From: JAVBQG01 sp031549185
GTDB taxonomy: Bacteria; Synergistota; Synergistia; Synergistales; Synergistaceae
Assembly: GCA_031549185.1 (NCBI GenBank)
Contig: JAVBQG010000050.1
Span: 1 to 60,733 of the forward strand
Direction: 5' to 3'
DNA: 60,733 bases
Under the pieces are notes generated by a model. It ran no database searches and had not been told where the DNA came from. It was given only the letters and a program-made list of their open reading frames with translations. A program made the position numbers and the translations under genes. Below, piece by piece: positions 26,677 through 35,557 of the stretch. Numbering within the stretch: position 1 is the first letter of the stretch; each line of letters begins with the position of its first letter.

Positions 26677-28149
26677 TTACGGCGTCGTGACCGGCTTCTC
26701 CCTCGGCGGCGGTATCAGGGTGATGAGGCTCGACTGGGACCAAGGAAAAAGGGGCGAGAGATCGACGACCTCCAAGGTATGGAAATAATACACGCTGGAG
26801 CGGGCATACGTCGGGTTGCAGGTGGTGTTCATTGTAAATGTTCCGCCGTTTTCCCCGGGATTTTTGACACTCCATATCCACTTGTTGTAGAACATGGCGG
26901 TGCTCACCACGATGGGGGGAAGGGGGGCGCCGACGTGCCAATAGGGGCCGACGTCGACCTTGATTTTGGGAAGGTTCTGCACCCGATACTGCCAGTAGGC
27001 ACTGTCCGTCCCGGTTGGTTTTCCGTCGATACCCACACCGCCCCGGAAGTTGATCGTCAGGTCCGCGACATTCATGGAGACGCTGGAGTCGTATTTCAGC
27101 CCGCTGCTGAGGCTGCCCGTGCCACCCAGCCCGGAAAACCCCAGCGCGCCCGACCAGCTGTACGTCACACCCACCGAATAGGACCGCTGTCCCTGGACGG
27201 TCAGCGGGCTGGGTTTCGTGATGTCGCAGACGGCGGATGAGAGCACCGTGGACTTGCCGCCCACGGTGCTCTCGAGCTGATGGAAGGTGTCGAACGAATA
27301 GAGCCAGTATCCAAAGCAGTCTAAATACGCCTCGGGCGTCCATTTGTCTTTGACCATGGGTCCGTTTACCAGCATTACCTCCTGGCTGAGGACATAATAG
27401 TCCAAATCGTTGTTGTAATCGTACAGGGCATAGATGAAGTATGTGTCCGTGTAGCCGGTGGAGGCCACCATGTCCCAGCGTTTGAACGTGTGGCAGTGCG
27501 TCACGGTCTGCGCCTTGACGAGGTCCTCTATGCTCGACGGCTCGGCTCCGCGGCTCTGCAAGGGCGCCTTTTTGACGGGGCCGTTATTGTCGATCCACGC
27601 CGCCAGACCGTCCATCATGGCCTCGTAATAGGCCGCCTCCGCCGCCGGATCGAGGGAGGCGTCTCCGCTGGCGGGGTCGGTGTGGGTGTGCCCCACCACG
27701 TACGTGTGCCAATCGCCGTTAAAAGCATACAGGTCGCAGAAGTGCTCCGCGCCCCTGTCCACCGCCGCTGCCAGTTCGTGCCCCACGATGCCGGCGACCT
27801 CCGTCAGCTCGTCGTAGGTGGGCTCGATGAGGGCCACGATTCCCCCGCCCTCGTAGACTTTTTTCAGACCCGCCTTCTGCGCGTCCGTCAGGGAATTGAT
27901 AAATCGATCGTGCATGACGACTACCTCCGTGTCGTCCGCGATCTCCCCCTCCGTCCTGTTCGTCAGGCGACTCACGAGCGCCGGCATGAAGTCGAGGTCC
28001 GGCATCTCGCCCAGCAGGACGGCCGGTCGGTCGGTGGTGACCCGGCTCACCTTCGCGGCACCCTCCCCGCCGCCCCCGCAGCCGCCGAACACGACCGGAA
28101 GCAGAGTCGTAGCCAGCAGAATCCATAGAAGTTCACGCATTTTCTTCAC
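26677..28149 (-). CDS. Exported lipoprotein, paralogue of the upstream gene
   Basis: About 490 residues from GTG at 28149 (AAGGAGG eight bases upstream). A lipobox (PVVFGGC) followed by GGGG marks a lipoprotein. The N-terminal half (to ~260) has conserved segments shared with its paralogue: MPDLDFMPALVSRLTN, HFCDLYAFNGDWHTY and VGHTHTDPASG. The C-terminal half is Gly/Ser/Thr-rich with alternating polar residues (SWSGALGFSGLGGTGSLSSG) and aromatic YWQYRVQNLP, a pattern seen in beta-barrel pore-forming toxins of the leukocidin type, but this resemblance is weak. Function unknown. Confidence 0.75.
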   Translation of the reverse strand: MKKMRELLWILLATTLLPVVFGGCGGGGEGAAKVSRVTTDRPAVLLGEMPDLDFMPALVSRLTNRTEGEIADDTEVVVMHDRFINSLTDAQKAGLKKVYEGGGIVALIEPTYDELTEVAGIVGHELAAAVDRGAEHFCDLYAFNGDWHTYVVGHTHTDPASGDASLDPAAEAAYYEAMMDGLAAWIDNNGPVKKAPLQSRGAEPSSIEDLVKAQTVTHCHTFKRWDMVASTGYTDTYFIYALYDYNNDLDYYVLSQEVMLVNGPMVKDKWTPEAYLDCFGYWLYSFDTFHQLESTVGGKSTVLSSAVCDITKPSPLTVQGQRSYSVGVTYSWSGALGFSGLGGTGSLSSGLKYDSSVSMNVADLTINFRGGVGIDGKPTGTDSAYWQYRVQNLPKIKVDVGPYWHVGAPLPPIVVSTAMFYNKWIWSVKNPGENGGTFTMNTTCNPTYARSSVYYFHTLEVVDLSPLFPWSQSSLITLIPPPREKPVTTP

Positions 28150-28180
28150 GGCAAAAACCTCCTTCAAAAGCCAGTCGGTA

Positions 28181-29680
28181 TCACTCCTCGTCGCTCTTCG
28201 GTCGCTCCCTCGGCGGCGGCTTCAGGAGAAAGGACGCCGTAGCGCTCGAACCGCAATGGAATATATTCTCTTCCACCTCGATATTCGGCCAATCCCGATA
28301 GATGTGATTGAGCGTGTAGAGGGGGTTGTACGTACTGGTGACCTGAAAACTCCCCTCGTATGCCTTCGGGTTTGGCACCCTCCAGATCCAGTTGTTGTAA
28401 AACACGGCAGTCGTCCTGGCTATAGCCGGCGGGGCGGAAGCGAGATAGCCATGAGAAGGATAGGTGTAACTCGGCAGCGGTCTATGGAACTTGGGGAGAT
28501 TCTGTACCTGGTACCGCCACGCCGCATTGCCGACGCCGGTGAACTGTCCCGCGAAATCCTCCCCCGCCCGCAGGTAGGTCTGCAGATCGGCGACGTCCAT
28601 CGTATGGCTCACGGAATAGCTCGCGCCACCGGAGATGCTTCCGCTGCCGGAGAGCCCGCTGAAGCCCACTGTCCCCGACACGCTGTATCCCTGGGAGAAC
28701 GTGTAGCCCTGCGATCCTATGTCCGTCTCCGGCACCGGTTGCAGGATTGTGCAGCCATCCAGGCCGATTGCCCGATACTGGCCGGCCTGGATGGCTCCTT
28801 CGAGTTGCGCGTTCGTGTCGTACGAATAGAGCCAGTATCCGAAGTAAAAATGGTGTTTATATTTAGCATCTTCCCACTTATCGGATATGTAGGCAAGATC
28901 GCTGTTGATGTTCGTCTCGCGGTCGACGAAGTAATAGTCGAAATCGTGATCGAAATCGTACAGGGCATAGACGCCATATATATTTTTGACGGTGGGGTGA
29001 CGAGACATCATGGAGTGGTTGACCGTCAGGATGTGGGTCACGGTCTGCCTCTTGACGAGCGTCGTGATATCCACCGACGCGACGTCTCCGCGGTTCGACA
29101 GCGCCGTTTTTTCCTCGGGGCCGCCCTGGTCGACCCACGCGATCAGATCGTCCATCAGGGCTTCGTAATGGGCCCCTTCCGACGTACAGTCGAGGGATGC
29201 GGCGTGGTCGCCGTGGGTGTGCCCCATCACGTAGGTGTGCCAGTCGCCGTTAAAGGCGTACAGGTCGCAGAAGTGCTCCGGGCCTTCGTCCTCCGCCGCC
29301 GCCAGCTCATGCCCCACGATGCCGGCCGCCTCTCTCAACTCGTCGTACGTCGGCTCGATGAGAACCACGATCCCTCCGCTCTCGTAAACCCTTTTTAACC
29401 CGGCCTTCTGCGCGTCCGACAGAGCGTCGATATATCGATCGTGCAGGATGACCACCTCCGTGTCACCGGTGATCTCTCCCTCCGTCTTGTTCGTCAGGCG
29501 ACTCTCGAGCGCGGGCATGAAGTCGAGATCGGGCATATCGCCCAGCATGGCAACCAGACGGTCGGTGCTGATCCTATCCCCCTTCGCAGTCTCATCTCCG
29601 CCACCGCCACATCCGCCGAGCACGAGCGGAAGCAGGGCGGCCACCCAAAATACCCACCGAAGTCCGTGCGTTTTCTTCAT
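28181..29680 (-). CDS. Exported lipoprotein with possible beta-pore-like C-terminal half
   Basis: 499 residues from the ATG at 29680; the frame opens further upstream without a ribosome site. Lipobox LVLGGC, then GGGG. It shares with the downstream gene MPDLDFMPALESRLTN, YDELREAAGIVGHELAAAED, HFCDLYAFNGDWHTYV and the His-rich GHTHGDHAAS. The C-terminal part (YSVSGTVGFSGLSGSGSISG, SYSVSHTMDVADL, WRYQVQNLP) has the same Gly/Ser amphipathic character. A 31-base gap separates the pair, so they are a recent tandem duplication in one transcript, divergent from a lipoprotein signal peptidase gene. No known function. Confidence 0.75.
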   Translation of the reverse strand: MKKTHGLRWVFWVAALLPLVLGGCGGGGDETAKGDRISTDRLVAMLGDMPDLDFMPALESRLTNKTEGEITGDTEVVILHDRYIDALSDAQKAGLKRVYESGGIVVLIEPTYDELREAAGIVGHELAAAEDEGPEHFCDLYAFNGDWHTYVMGHTHGDHAASLDCTSEGAHYEALMDDLIAWVDQGGPEEKTALSNRGDVASVDITTLVKRQTVTHILTVNHSMMSRHPTVKNIYGVYALYDFDHDFDYYFVDRETNINSDLAYISDKWEDAKYKHHFYFGYWLYSYDTNAQLEGAIQAGQYRAIGLDGCTILQPVPETDIGSQGYTFSQGYSVSGTVGFSGLSGSGSISGGASYSVSHTMDVADLQTYLRAGEDFAGQFTGVGNAAWRYQVQNLPKFHRPLPSYTYPSHGYLASAPPAIARTTAVFYNNWIWRVPNPKAYEGSFQVTSTYNPLYTLNHIYRDWPNIEVEENIFHCGSSATASFLLKPPPRERPKSDEE

Positions 29681-29741
29681 GGCAAAACCCCCCTTTGTCA
29701 CGCCGAAAAACCTTCTAAAAACAGATAACGCTGCAGTGCCA

Positions 29742-29750
29742 TGATATAAT
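29742..29750 (+). promoter_or_regulatory. Extended -10 promoter for lspA
   Basis: TGATATAAT, an extended -10 (TGn plus consensus TATAAT), about 50 bases before the lspA start. No good -35 is visible, as is usual for extended -10 promoters. Confidence 0.5.
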
Positions 29751-29770
29751 CGGATTTTAAAATCGAAAAT

Positions 29771-29783
29771 CGTCCACATGGAC
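29771..29783. promoter_or_regulatory. Palindromic site GTCCA-N2-TGGAC upstream of lspA
   Basis: CGTCCACATGGAC. Its reverse complement is identical, over 13 bases, to the site at 32833-32845 upstream of the dehydrogenase gene. The two copies flank the lspA-LuxR pair. Operator function is inferred. Confidence 0.45.
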
Positions 29784-29799
29784 TATCTCTCGGATACGG

Positions 29800-30249
29800 G
29801 TGTGTGGAATGCCGACGAAAAATAAAATCAACGTGGGGATTTTCATCGCAGCGCTGGGGATCGACCGGATCGCGAAGTGCCTGGCGATCTCCTGCCTTGC
29901 CCCGGCTCCCGCGGGCCGAGGCGATCCTTCCTTCCTTTCGCTGTACTTCAACCGCGGTATCTCGTTCTCTTTTTTTGAAAGACACGCCTCTCTGGCTCTG
30001 GTCGCGACGCTGATCGGGATATGCGCCCTGGGGTTCGCCTGTGCGAGGAGCCGGTCCTTCAGGGCCCTGCCGGGCGTGGCGCTGCTGTGGCCCGGCGCAC
30101 TGGGCAACCTGACCGACCGCCTCTGGTACGGTTACGTCATCGATTGGATTTATATCGGACTACACTTCAACCTGGCCGACGTTTGGCTCTGCCTCGGCGG
30201 GCTGCTCGTCCTGAAGAAGTACGCGGATTTGCTCTCCGGCTTTCGATGA
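29800..30249 (+). CDS. lspA: Lipoprotein signal peptidase (signal peptidase II)
   Basis: About 149 residues with four hydrophobic segments. LspA motifs: IDRIAK in helix 1, FNRGISFSFF, PGALGNLTDRL with the first catalytic Asp, and FNLADVWLCLGG with the second. It cleaves prolipoprotein signal peptides at the membrane after diacylglyceryl transfer. Start is GTG 29800 or ATG 29809; neither has a strong ribosome site. It is divergent from the two lipoprotein genes, and the Leu-rich first helix has Pro-Gly in place of the usual Gly-Gly before AxGN. Confidence 0.88.
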   Translation: MCGMPTKNKINVGIFIAALGIDRIAKCLAISCLAPAPAGRGDPSFLSLYFNRGISFSFFERHASLALVATLIGICALGFACARSRSFRALPGVALLWPGALGNLTDRLWYGYVIDWIYIGLHFNLADVWLCLGGLLVLKKYADLLSGFR

Positions 30250-30340
30250 ACCGTCCCTCTGCTGTATAATTAATTCGCTTTCAATAAATATTCTGAAATG
30301 ACAAACGCACAGCATACATCCCATGAGAGGGGCCTCGAAA

Positions 30341-32821
30341 GTGGCGGAGAGTGACAAGCCGATGGACCTTGGCGGAAAAACAGCAGCCGAACCCCATTAT
30401 TTTTCGGATCGCCTCAGGCGCAAGTTGGATCGGATGCGCGCCGCGTCCACCGCCGTGGTCGAGGCGCCCTCCGGCTACGGCAAGACCACCGCCGTACGGG
30501 ACTGGCTGGCGGCCTCCGTCCCGCCTCGCGAGAACGTCCGCTGGTTTACCGCCGTGGACGAGGCGCCCGCCACGGCCTTTCGACGGCTCTGCCGCGAGAT
30601 CGAAGCGGTCGACGGGCACGCCGGAAGGCGCCTGTCGAAAATCGGCTTTCCCAACTCCTTCACGATCGGCGAGGCCTGCGACGCGTTGCGCGGGGTCGGG
30701 TGCGGCGACGAAACCTGGCTCGTGATCGACAACTTTCAGTTCCTCTGCCCCGGCCTGCCGCCCGCTTTTCTGACCGCGCTGATCGAACACGGCGACACGA
30801 AGCTGCACGTCGTCGTCGTGACGCAGACGCTGAACCGGCAACTGCAGACGGCCATCGCCGGCCGCAGTTGCCTGCACGTCACGTCCTCCGACCTGCGCCT
30901 CGGGGCCGAGGATATCCACCGTTACTACGCCCTCTCGGGCGTCGAGCTCACAAGCGAGGAGGCGCGGCGGGTGCTGCGCCAGACCGACGGCTGGATGATC
31001 GCCGTCTATCTGCAGCTCTGCGCCTTCCGCGAGACGGGCGCCTTCTCGGAAGCGGCGATCCTGCCGCTCATGGAGCAGCTGGTGTGGAACCGGCTGACGG
31101 GCGAGCAGCGGGACTTTTTCCTGCTCCTCTCTCCCTTCGAGACGATCACCGCAAACCGGATATGCGCCCTGCTCGGGCGTGAGACCCTGCCCGATTACGC
31201 GGCGGAGGCCCTCTCTTCGCCGCTGGTTCGCTACGATCCCGGGACGCGGCGATACGAGCCGCACGCAATCCTCCTCGAGCTGATGACGCAAAAACGCGCG
31301 GAGCGCGGCCGCGCGTTCGAACGCGAATGCCTGCTGCGGGCGGGCGATCTCTGCCGCGACGAGGGCCAGATCCCCGAGGCGCTCGCTTTTTACGCGCGAA
31401 CCCGCGCCTGGGAGCGGATGCTCTCCCTCGACCTCTTGCACGTCGTCTTCGAGGAGGTCGGGGATACCTCCTTTCTCGAAATCGCGCCGGAGATCGCGGC
31501 GCACTGCCCGCCCGAGATCAGGCGCCAGCACCCCCTCTCCATGCTGCGCGTCGCCTGGGCGCTCAAGGCCTCGGGCCGGGACGCCGCCTTTGCCGGCCTG
31601 ATGGACGAGCTCGACGGATGGCTGGAGGAGGGTGGATTGCTGCGTGCGGAGTGGCTGTTGCTCTCCGCTTATCTGCACTATCCCCGCCTGGGCGAGATGA
31701 TCCCCGCGCTGCGGCGGGCGGCGCCGCTGTTCGGGGACGCGTGCTCGCGGGTAATCCTGCCAGAGGCGCCGTGGGCGTTCGGCGGCTACTTCCAGCTGAC
31801 CGAGTTCCACATCGAAACGGGCGAGGCGGACCGCGAGGCCGAGGCCTTCGAGGCGTTCATCGCCCTCTACTCCCGCCTGACAAACGGCCACGGCAGCGGG
31901 GCCGACGTCCTCTTCCGAACGGAGGTCGCCCACTGCCGGGGCGACGTGGCGAGCGCGGAGATCCTGGCCCACAAGGCCGCGTTTCTCGCCGAGAACAAAG
32001 GACAGAGCGTGATCCAGCTGGGCGCCGCCATGATGCTGGCCAACGTCGCGATTTTGAAGGGGGACACCGCGGAGTGGCAGCGCGCGATCAGCTCGATGGA
32101 ACGCGTGGCATTCCGCGCGGGCCAGAACACGCCGCTCATTCGCACGATACTGGATACGGTCCGCGGCTCCCTCCTGGTCGAACTGTGCGCGCAGACGCGC
32201 ATCGCCGACTGGCTGAAGGACAGGAACCTGCCCAAGCACATCCTGCCTCCCATGGCCCTCAACGCCCTTTATGTACACGTCGTCTATCTGCTGCATCAGG
32301 GAAACTTCGCGCAATTCGTCGGCATGCTGGAGGCCTGGTCGCAGGAGAAAGGAGGCAAGTCGGGTTATGCGGCGTTCGGCCTCTCGATTCTCCTGGCGGT
32401 CGGATACGCCTCGGCCGGCGAACGCGAAAAGGCCGCCGCCTTTTTCGAACGCGCCGCCGAAGAGGGGTTGCCCGACGGCTTTATGATGCACTTCGCCGGC
32501 TACTCCCGGCTCTTCCCGGAGTTGATCGGCGAGCTGATCGAAAAAAAATATCCCGCGCTCTTCGATACGCTCGGTGCAATCAAAATGAAGCTCGGCGCGG
32601 GCTGGAAAGCACTGCACGACGCCGTGTCCATCGACGCGTTGCCCGCCGACCTGACCGTGCGCGAGCGCGAGATCGCGCTTCTGGCGGCCGATGGGCTTCA
32701 CAACCGCGAGATCGCGAAGAAGCTCTTCGTGACGGAGAACACGGTCCGCACCCATCTGCGCACCGTCTTCCAGAAGCTGGACATCGACCGCCGCGCCAAG
32801 CTGGCCCAAAAGCTGAAGTAA
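30341..32821 (+). CDS. MalT-like LuxR-family transcriptional regulator (large ATP-binding activator)
   Basis: About 826 residues from GTG 30341, which has GAGAGGGG eight bases upstream; ATG 30323 is the alternative. Order: P-loop near the N-terminus (APSGYGKTT), Walker B-like TWLVIDNFQFL, winged-helix region, a long TPR-like helical middle (~330-750), and a C-terminal LuxR helix-turn-helix (LTVREREIALLAADGLHNRE, then LFVTENTVRTHLRTVFQKL). This is the MalT/LAL architecture, in which ATP and an effector drive oligomerisation. A TATAAT at 30265-30270 may be its promoter. A shared palindrome before the next gene may be its target. Confidence 0.92.
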   Translation: MAESDKPMDLGGKTAAEPHYFSDRLRRKLDRMRAASTAVVEAPSGYGKTTAVRDWLAASVPPRENVRWFTAVDEAPATAFRRLCREIEAVDGHAGRRLSKIGFPNSFTIGEACDALRGVGCGDETWLVIDNFQFLCPGLPPAFLTALIEHGDTKLHVVVVTQTLNRQLQTAIAGRSCLHVTSSDLRLGAEDIHRYYALSGVELTSEEARRVLRQTDGWMIAVYLQLCAFRETGAFSEAAILPLMEQLVWNRLTGEQRDFFLLLSPFETITANRICALLGRETLPDYAAEALSSPLVRYDPGTRRYEPHAILLELMTQKRAERGRAFERECLLRAGDLCRDEGQIPEALAFYARTRAWERMLSLDLLHVVFEEVGDTSFLEIAPEIAAHCPPEIRRQHPLSMLRVAWALKASGRDAAFAGLMDELDGWLEEGGLLRAEWLLLSAYLHYPRLGEMIPALRRAAPLFGDACSRVILPEAPWAFGGYFQLTEFHIETGEADREAEAFEAFIALYSRLTNGHGSGADVLFRTEVAHCRGDVASAEILAHKAAFLAENKGQSVIQLGAAMMLANVAILKGDTAEWQRAISSMERVAFRAGQNTPLIRTILDTVRGSLLVELCAQTRIADWLKDRNLPKHILPPMALNALYVHVVYLLHQGNFAQFVGMLEAWSQEKGGKSGYAAFGLSILLAVGYASAGEREKAAAFFERAAEEGLPDGFMMHFAGYSRLFPELIGELIEKKYPALFDTLGAIKMKLGAGWKALHDAVSIDALPADLTVREREIALLAADGLHNREIAKKLFVTENTVRTHLRTVFQKLDIDRRAKLAQKLK

Positions 32822-32831
32822 GCATCAACAT

Positions 32832-32845
32832 CGTCCATGTGGACG
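32832..32845. promoter_or_regulatory. Palindromic site GTCCA-N2-TGGAC upstream of the SDR gene
   Basis: CGTCCATGTGGACG, starting 10 bases after the regulator's stop and 51 bases before the dehydrogenase start. It matches the site before lspA (reverse complement). A TATCAT at about 32868-32873 could be the -10 of a promoter controlled from it. Confidence 0.5.
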
Positions 32846-32896
32846 ACGCGAAATGCATAACGTTCCCGCTATCATTAAACCAAGGAGGGGTGCATT

Positions 32897-33694
32897 ATGA
32901 AAAATTACTTTAATGGAAAAGTTTGTGTCGTAACGGGCGCGGCCTCGGGCATCGGCCTGCAGGTGGCCAAAGACCTGTCGGCCTCCGGGGCGGTCGTCTT
33001 CATGGCCGACGTCGACGCCGAACGCCTGGCTCGCGCGCATGCGGAGATAGCTAGGGACAACGTTCAGGCAGTCGTCGCCGACGTGACGAAAGAGGAACAG
33101 GTGCGCGCCATGATCGAGCGCGCGGCCGGTTACAACGGGCGGCTGGATATCCTCTTCAACAATGCCGGCGTGGGCGCGACATACCCGTGGGAGACCGTCA
33201 CGCTGGACATGTGGCGCTTCGTCCTGAACCTCAACCTGTGGGGCGTCATCCACGGGCTGCACTACGCCGTCCCCATCATGCGCAAGCAGGGCGGCGGCCA
33301 TATCGTGAACACCGCCTCCATCGCCGGGCTGCTCGACATACCCTATCAGGCGGTCTACTGCGCCACGAAGGCGGCCGTCGCCGCCATCGGCGAGTGCCTG
33401 CGCTACGAGCTGGCCGACGAGAACGTCCACGTCACGACGATCTACCCAGGTAACGTGGCCACGGCCATATTCGCGGGCGTGGGCTCGTTGCCCGAAGATG
33501 CCATATCGGTCGAGGATGCTGTGAAAACAATCCTCGACGCCGTGGCGCGCCAAGAGAGCGCCGTGATCCTTCCCGAATCGACTCGCCTGTGGGCCGAACA
33601 GATCGAACGCGACCCCGAGTTCCGAGAAGCGATAATGATGGGGATGGCGAGGGAAAGGCGTCACAATTACCAGACCAAAGGGACGTATTTTTAG
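32897..33694 (+). CDS. Short-chain dehydrogenase/reductase
   Basis: 265 residues of classical SDR type: cofactor loop TGAASGIG, DVT after strand 4, NNAG, catalytic Ser in NTASIAGLL and YCATK (Tyr/Lys). Asp in MADVDAERL after strand 2 favours NAD over NADP. AAGGAGGGG sits upstream of the ATG. Substrate unknown. It follows the MalT-like regulator and precedes a membrane protein and kinase-like gene, probably in one transcript (15-base gap). Confidence 0.92.
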   Translation: MKNYFNGKVCVVTGAASGIGLQVAKDLSASGAVVFMADVDAERLARAHAEIARDNVQAVVADVTKEEQVRAMIERAAGYNGRLDILFNNAGVGATYPWETVTLDMWRFVLNLNLWGVIHGLHYAVPIMRKQGGGHIVNTASIAGLLDIPYQAVYCATKAAVAAIGECLRYELADENVHVTTIYPGNVATAIFAGVGSLPEDAISVEDAVKTILDAVARQESAVILPESTRLWAEQIERDPEFREAIMMGMARERRHNYQTKGTYF

Positions 33695-33709
33695 AAGCCG
33701 GGCCGACGG

Positions 33710-34768
33710 ATGAAAACACGAAAAAACGGCCTGCCCTACGTCGACAACGCCAGAGCCGTTCTGGTCACAGTTGCGATCAACCTGGCGATCGTCTTTCTGT
33801 TCAACAGGCAGGGCATCGATTATTACGGTGCCCTGCTGGACTCGTTCTTTTGCGCGATCGTCACAACGGTCGTCGACCTGTGGGTCGTCTACGCGCGCCT
33901 GAAGCGGATGCGCACAGCCGGAGAGATGCCCGCGCAGGTGCCGGAGAGCGCCTTCATGCAGCGCCTGCCGCAGAACCCCTTCGCGCTGGGCGTCCTTTAC
34001 GCCGCCGGGTTCGGAGCGCTTACGGTCTGTATCAATGGGGCGATTTTGCAATTCTTCGGCCTGCGGGAGATGGCCTTCGTGCCCTGGCTGGTTTATAAAC
34101 TCATCTACGCCACGGCCCTGAGCGTCAAGGTCGCCGAGTGGTGCGTCTTCCGCTACGTGCAGCCGGACTGGGCGAACGCGGGCGGCGGGAGCGAAAAAAC
34201 GTCTTCGTCGAAGCCCGTGAAAAATCCCCTGCCGAGGATCGGCGTCTTCAAAGAGATCTACGGCAGCGTCACCGGCAACATCGCGATGAACGTCATCATC
34301 GGCTCAGCACTGGGCGGCGTCTGGGTCGGAGAGGGCGCGTCGGTGGTGATCGCCCCGACGACGGTGGAGGGGATCCCCATCACCGGGCTCGTCTTCGGCC
34401 TCCTGGTCGGGATTCTCGTCACGCGGGGCGTCGCCGGTGAGATGGACGCGGCAATCGCGGCCTCGAACCCCGAAGTCCCGGAGGAGATGGCCGCCGCCCC
34501 GCGCTTCGCCTGGATGCCGGTGCGAAGACCCGCCCTCACGGCTCTCATCTGCGGCTGTGTCATGATCTTTTCCTCTGTGGCCCTGCCCGCCGTCATGCGG
34601 CTCTTCGGCCTCTCCGTCATGAATTTTTATCAATTCACCGTCTTTATCACGGTCTACGCGACCCTCGTCGGCAAACCGCTCTCCTGGGTGCTGATACGGC
34701 GCTGCATGCAACCGGACTATGTCCGTTACGTCCTGAAAAAATCGAAAAAAGAGGTGCGTGGGAGATGA
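33710..34768 (+). CDS. Polytopic membrane protein of unknown function
   Basis: 352 residues with about eight hydrophobic segments in two similar halves (for example AVLVTVAINLAIVFLF, ALICGCVMIFSSVALPAVM) and a polar linker near residue 160 (GGGSEKTSSSKPV). I recognise no family. Its stop overlaps the start of the kinase-like gene (ATGA), and it lies 15 bases after the SDR gene. Transport or sensing in the same pathway is possible, but this is inference from position. Confidence 0.7.
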   Translation: MKTRKNGLPYVDNARAVLVTVAINLAIVFLFNRQGIDYYGALLDSFFCAIVTTVVDLWVVYARLKRMRTAGEMPAQVPESAFMQRLPQNPFALGVLYAAGFGALTVCINGAILQFFGLREMAFVPWLVYKLIYATALSVKVAEWCVFRYVQPDWANAGGGSEKTSSSKPVKNPLPRIGVFKEIYGSVTGNIAMNVIIGSALGGVWVGEGASVVIAPTTVEGIPITGLVFGLLVGILVTRGVAGEMDAAIAASNPEVPEEMAAAPRFAWMPVRRPALTALICGCVMIFSSVALPAVMRLFGLSVMNFYQFTVFITVYATLVGKPLSWVLIRRCMQPDYVRYVLKKSKKEVRGR

Positions 34769-35523
34769 GCGACCATTTCGAAGAAACCTTCGGCCCGGTT
34801 ATCGGGCGCGGCGCGCAGGCGACCGTCTACGGGCGGGGGGACTACGCGGTCAAACTGTATCGCGAGGGGTACCCGAAGGGGAGCGTCTTCGCCGAGGCCT
34901 TCATCATGTCGAACCTTGAGCAGGCAAACTTCCCCTCTCCGAGGATCCACGAAGTGCTGCTGACGGACGGCCGCTACTGCCTGCGCATGGATCTGGTGAA
35001 GGGGAGGACGCTGTCGGAGGAGCTGCACGACCCCGTCGGGTGCGCGAGCGCGATGGAGAGGCTGGTGAACATCCAGTGCCACCTGCAGCAATCCTACGAC
35101 CTGCCGTGGGCGATCGACATCAAGCTGCGTTTTTGCGGCGACCTGCTGCACAACAAACGCCTTGCGGACGACCTGCGGGGGAAACTTTTGGAAAAGCTGG
35201 GCGAATTGCCGGACGGACGGGCGCTCTGCCACTGCGACTTTCACGTCTATAACGTCTTTTTCGACGACACGGACTACACGATCGTCGACCTGCTGCAGGT
35301 CGGCCGTGGCGACCCGGCGGCGGACGCGGCCTGTTCGTACGTCGCCTACTGTCTGGAGGACCCGAAATTGGGCGAGCTGTATCTCGACCGCTACTGCCGA
35401 AAGTCCGGGGTTCCCGAGGAGAGCGTGGAGCGGTGGCTCGAGGTCTACGCCGGGACCCTGCTGGGGCAGGTGCCCGAGCGGTACACGCCGATGATCGAAC
35501 ATTTCATCGACCCGGCCCGATAG
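34765..35523 (+). CDS. Aminoglycoside-phosphotransferase-like small-molecule kinase
   Basis: 252 residues with a protein-kinase-like fold: Gly-rich loop IGRGAQATVYG, Lys in YAVKLYREG, catalytic loop ALCHCDFHVYNVFF (HxDxxxxN pattern) and the metal-binding DLLQVGRGDPAADAA. Family members phosphorylate choline, sugars, homoserine or antibiotics; nothing points to antibiotic resistance here. It overlaps the upstream membrane-protein gene and is translationally coupled. Confidence 0.82.
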   Translation: MSDHFEETFGPVIGRGAQATVYGRGDYAVKLYREGYPKGSVFAEAFIMSNLEQANFPSPRIHEVLLTDGRYCLRMDLVKGRTLSEELHDPVGCASAMERLVNIQCHLQQSYDLPWAIDIKLRFCGDLLHNKRLADDLRGKLLEKLGELPDGRALCHCDFHVYNVFFDDTDYTIVDLLQVGRGDPAADAACSYVAYCLEDPKLGELYLDRYCRKSGVPEESVERWLEVYAGTLLGQVPERYTPMIEHFIDPAR

Positions 35524-35557
35524 GGATTCGGCGAGTATGAGAGAGGAGAGGAAAGAT

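Noticed and set aside
30281..32809. An 842-residue open frame antisense to the MalT-like regulator
   Set aside because: No domain or ribosome site; the plus-strand regulator has clear P-loop and LuxR motifs over the same bases.
34765..35523. An antibiotic-resistance aminoglycoside phosphotransferase
   Set aside because: Only the general kinase fold motifs match, and the operon context is metabolic rather than mobile or resistance-related.
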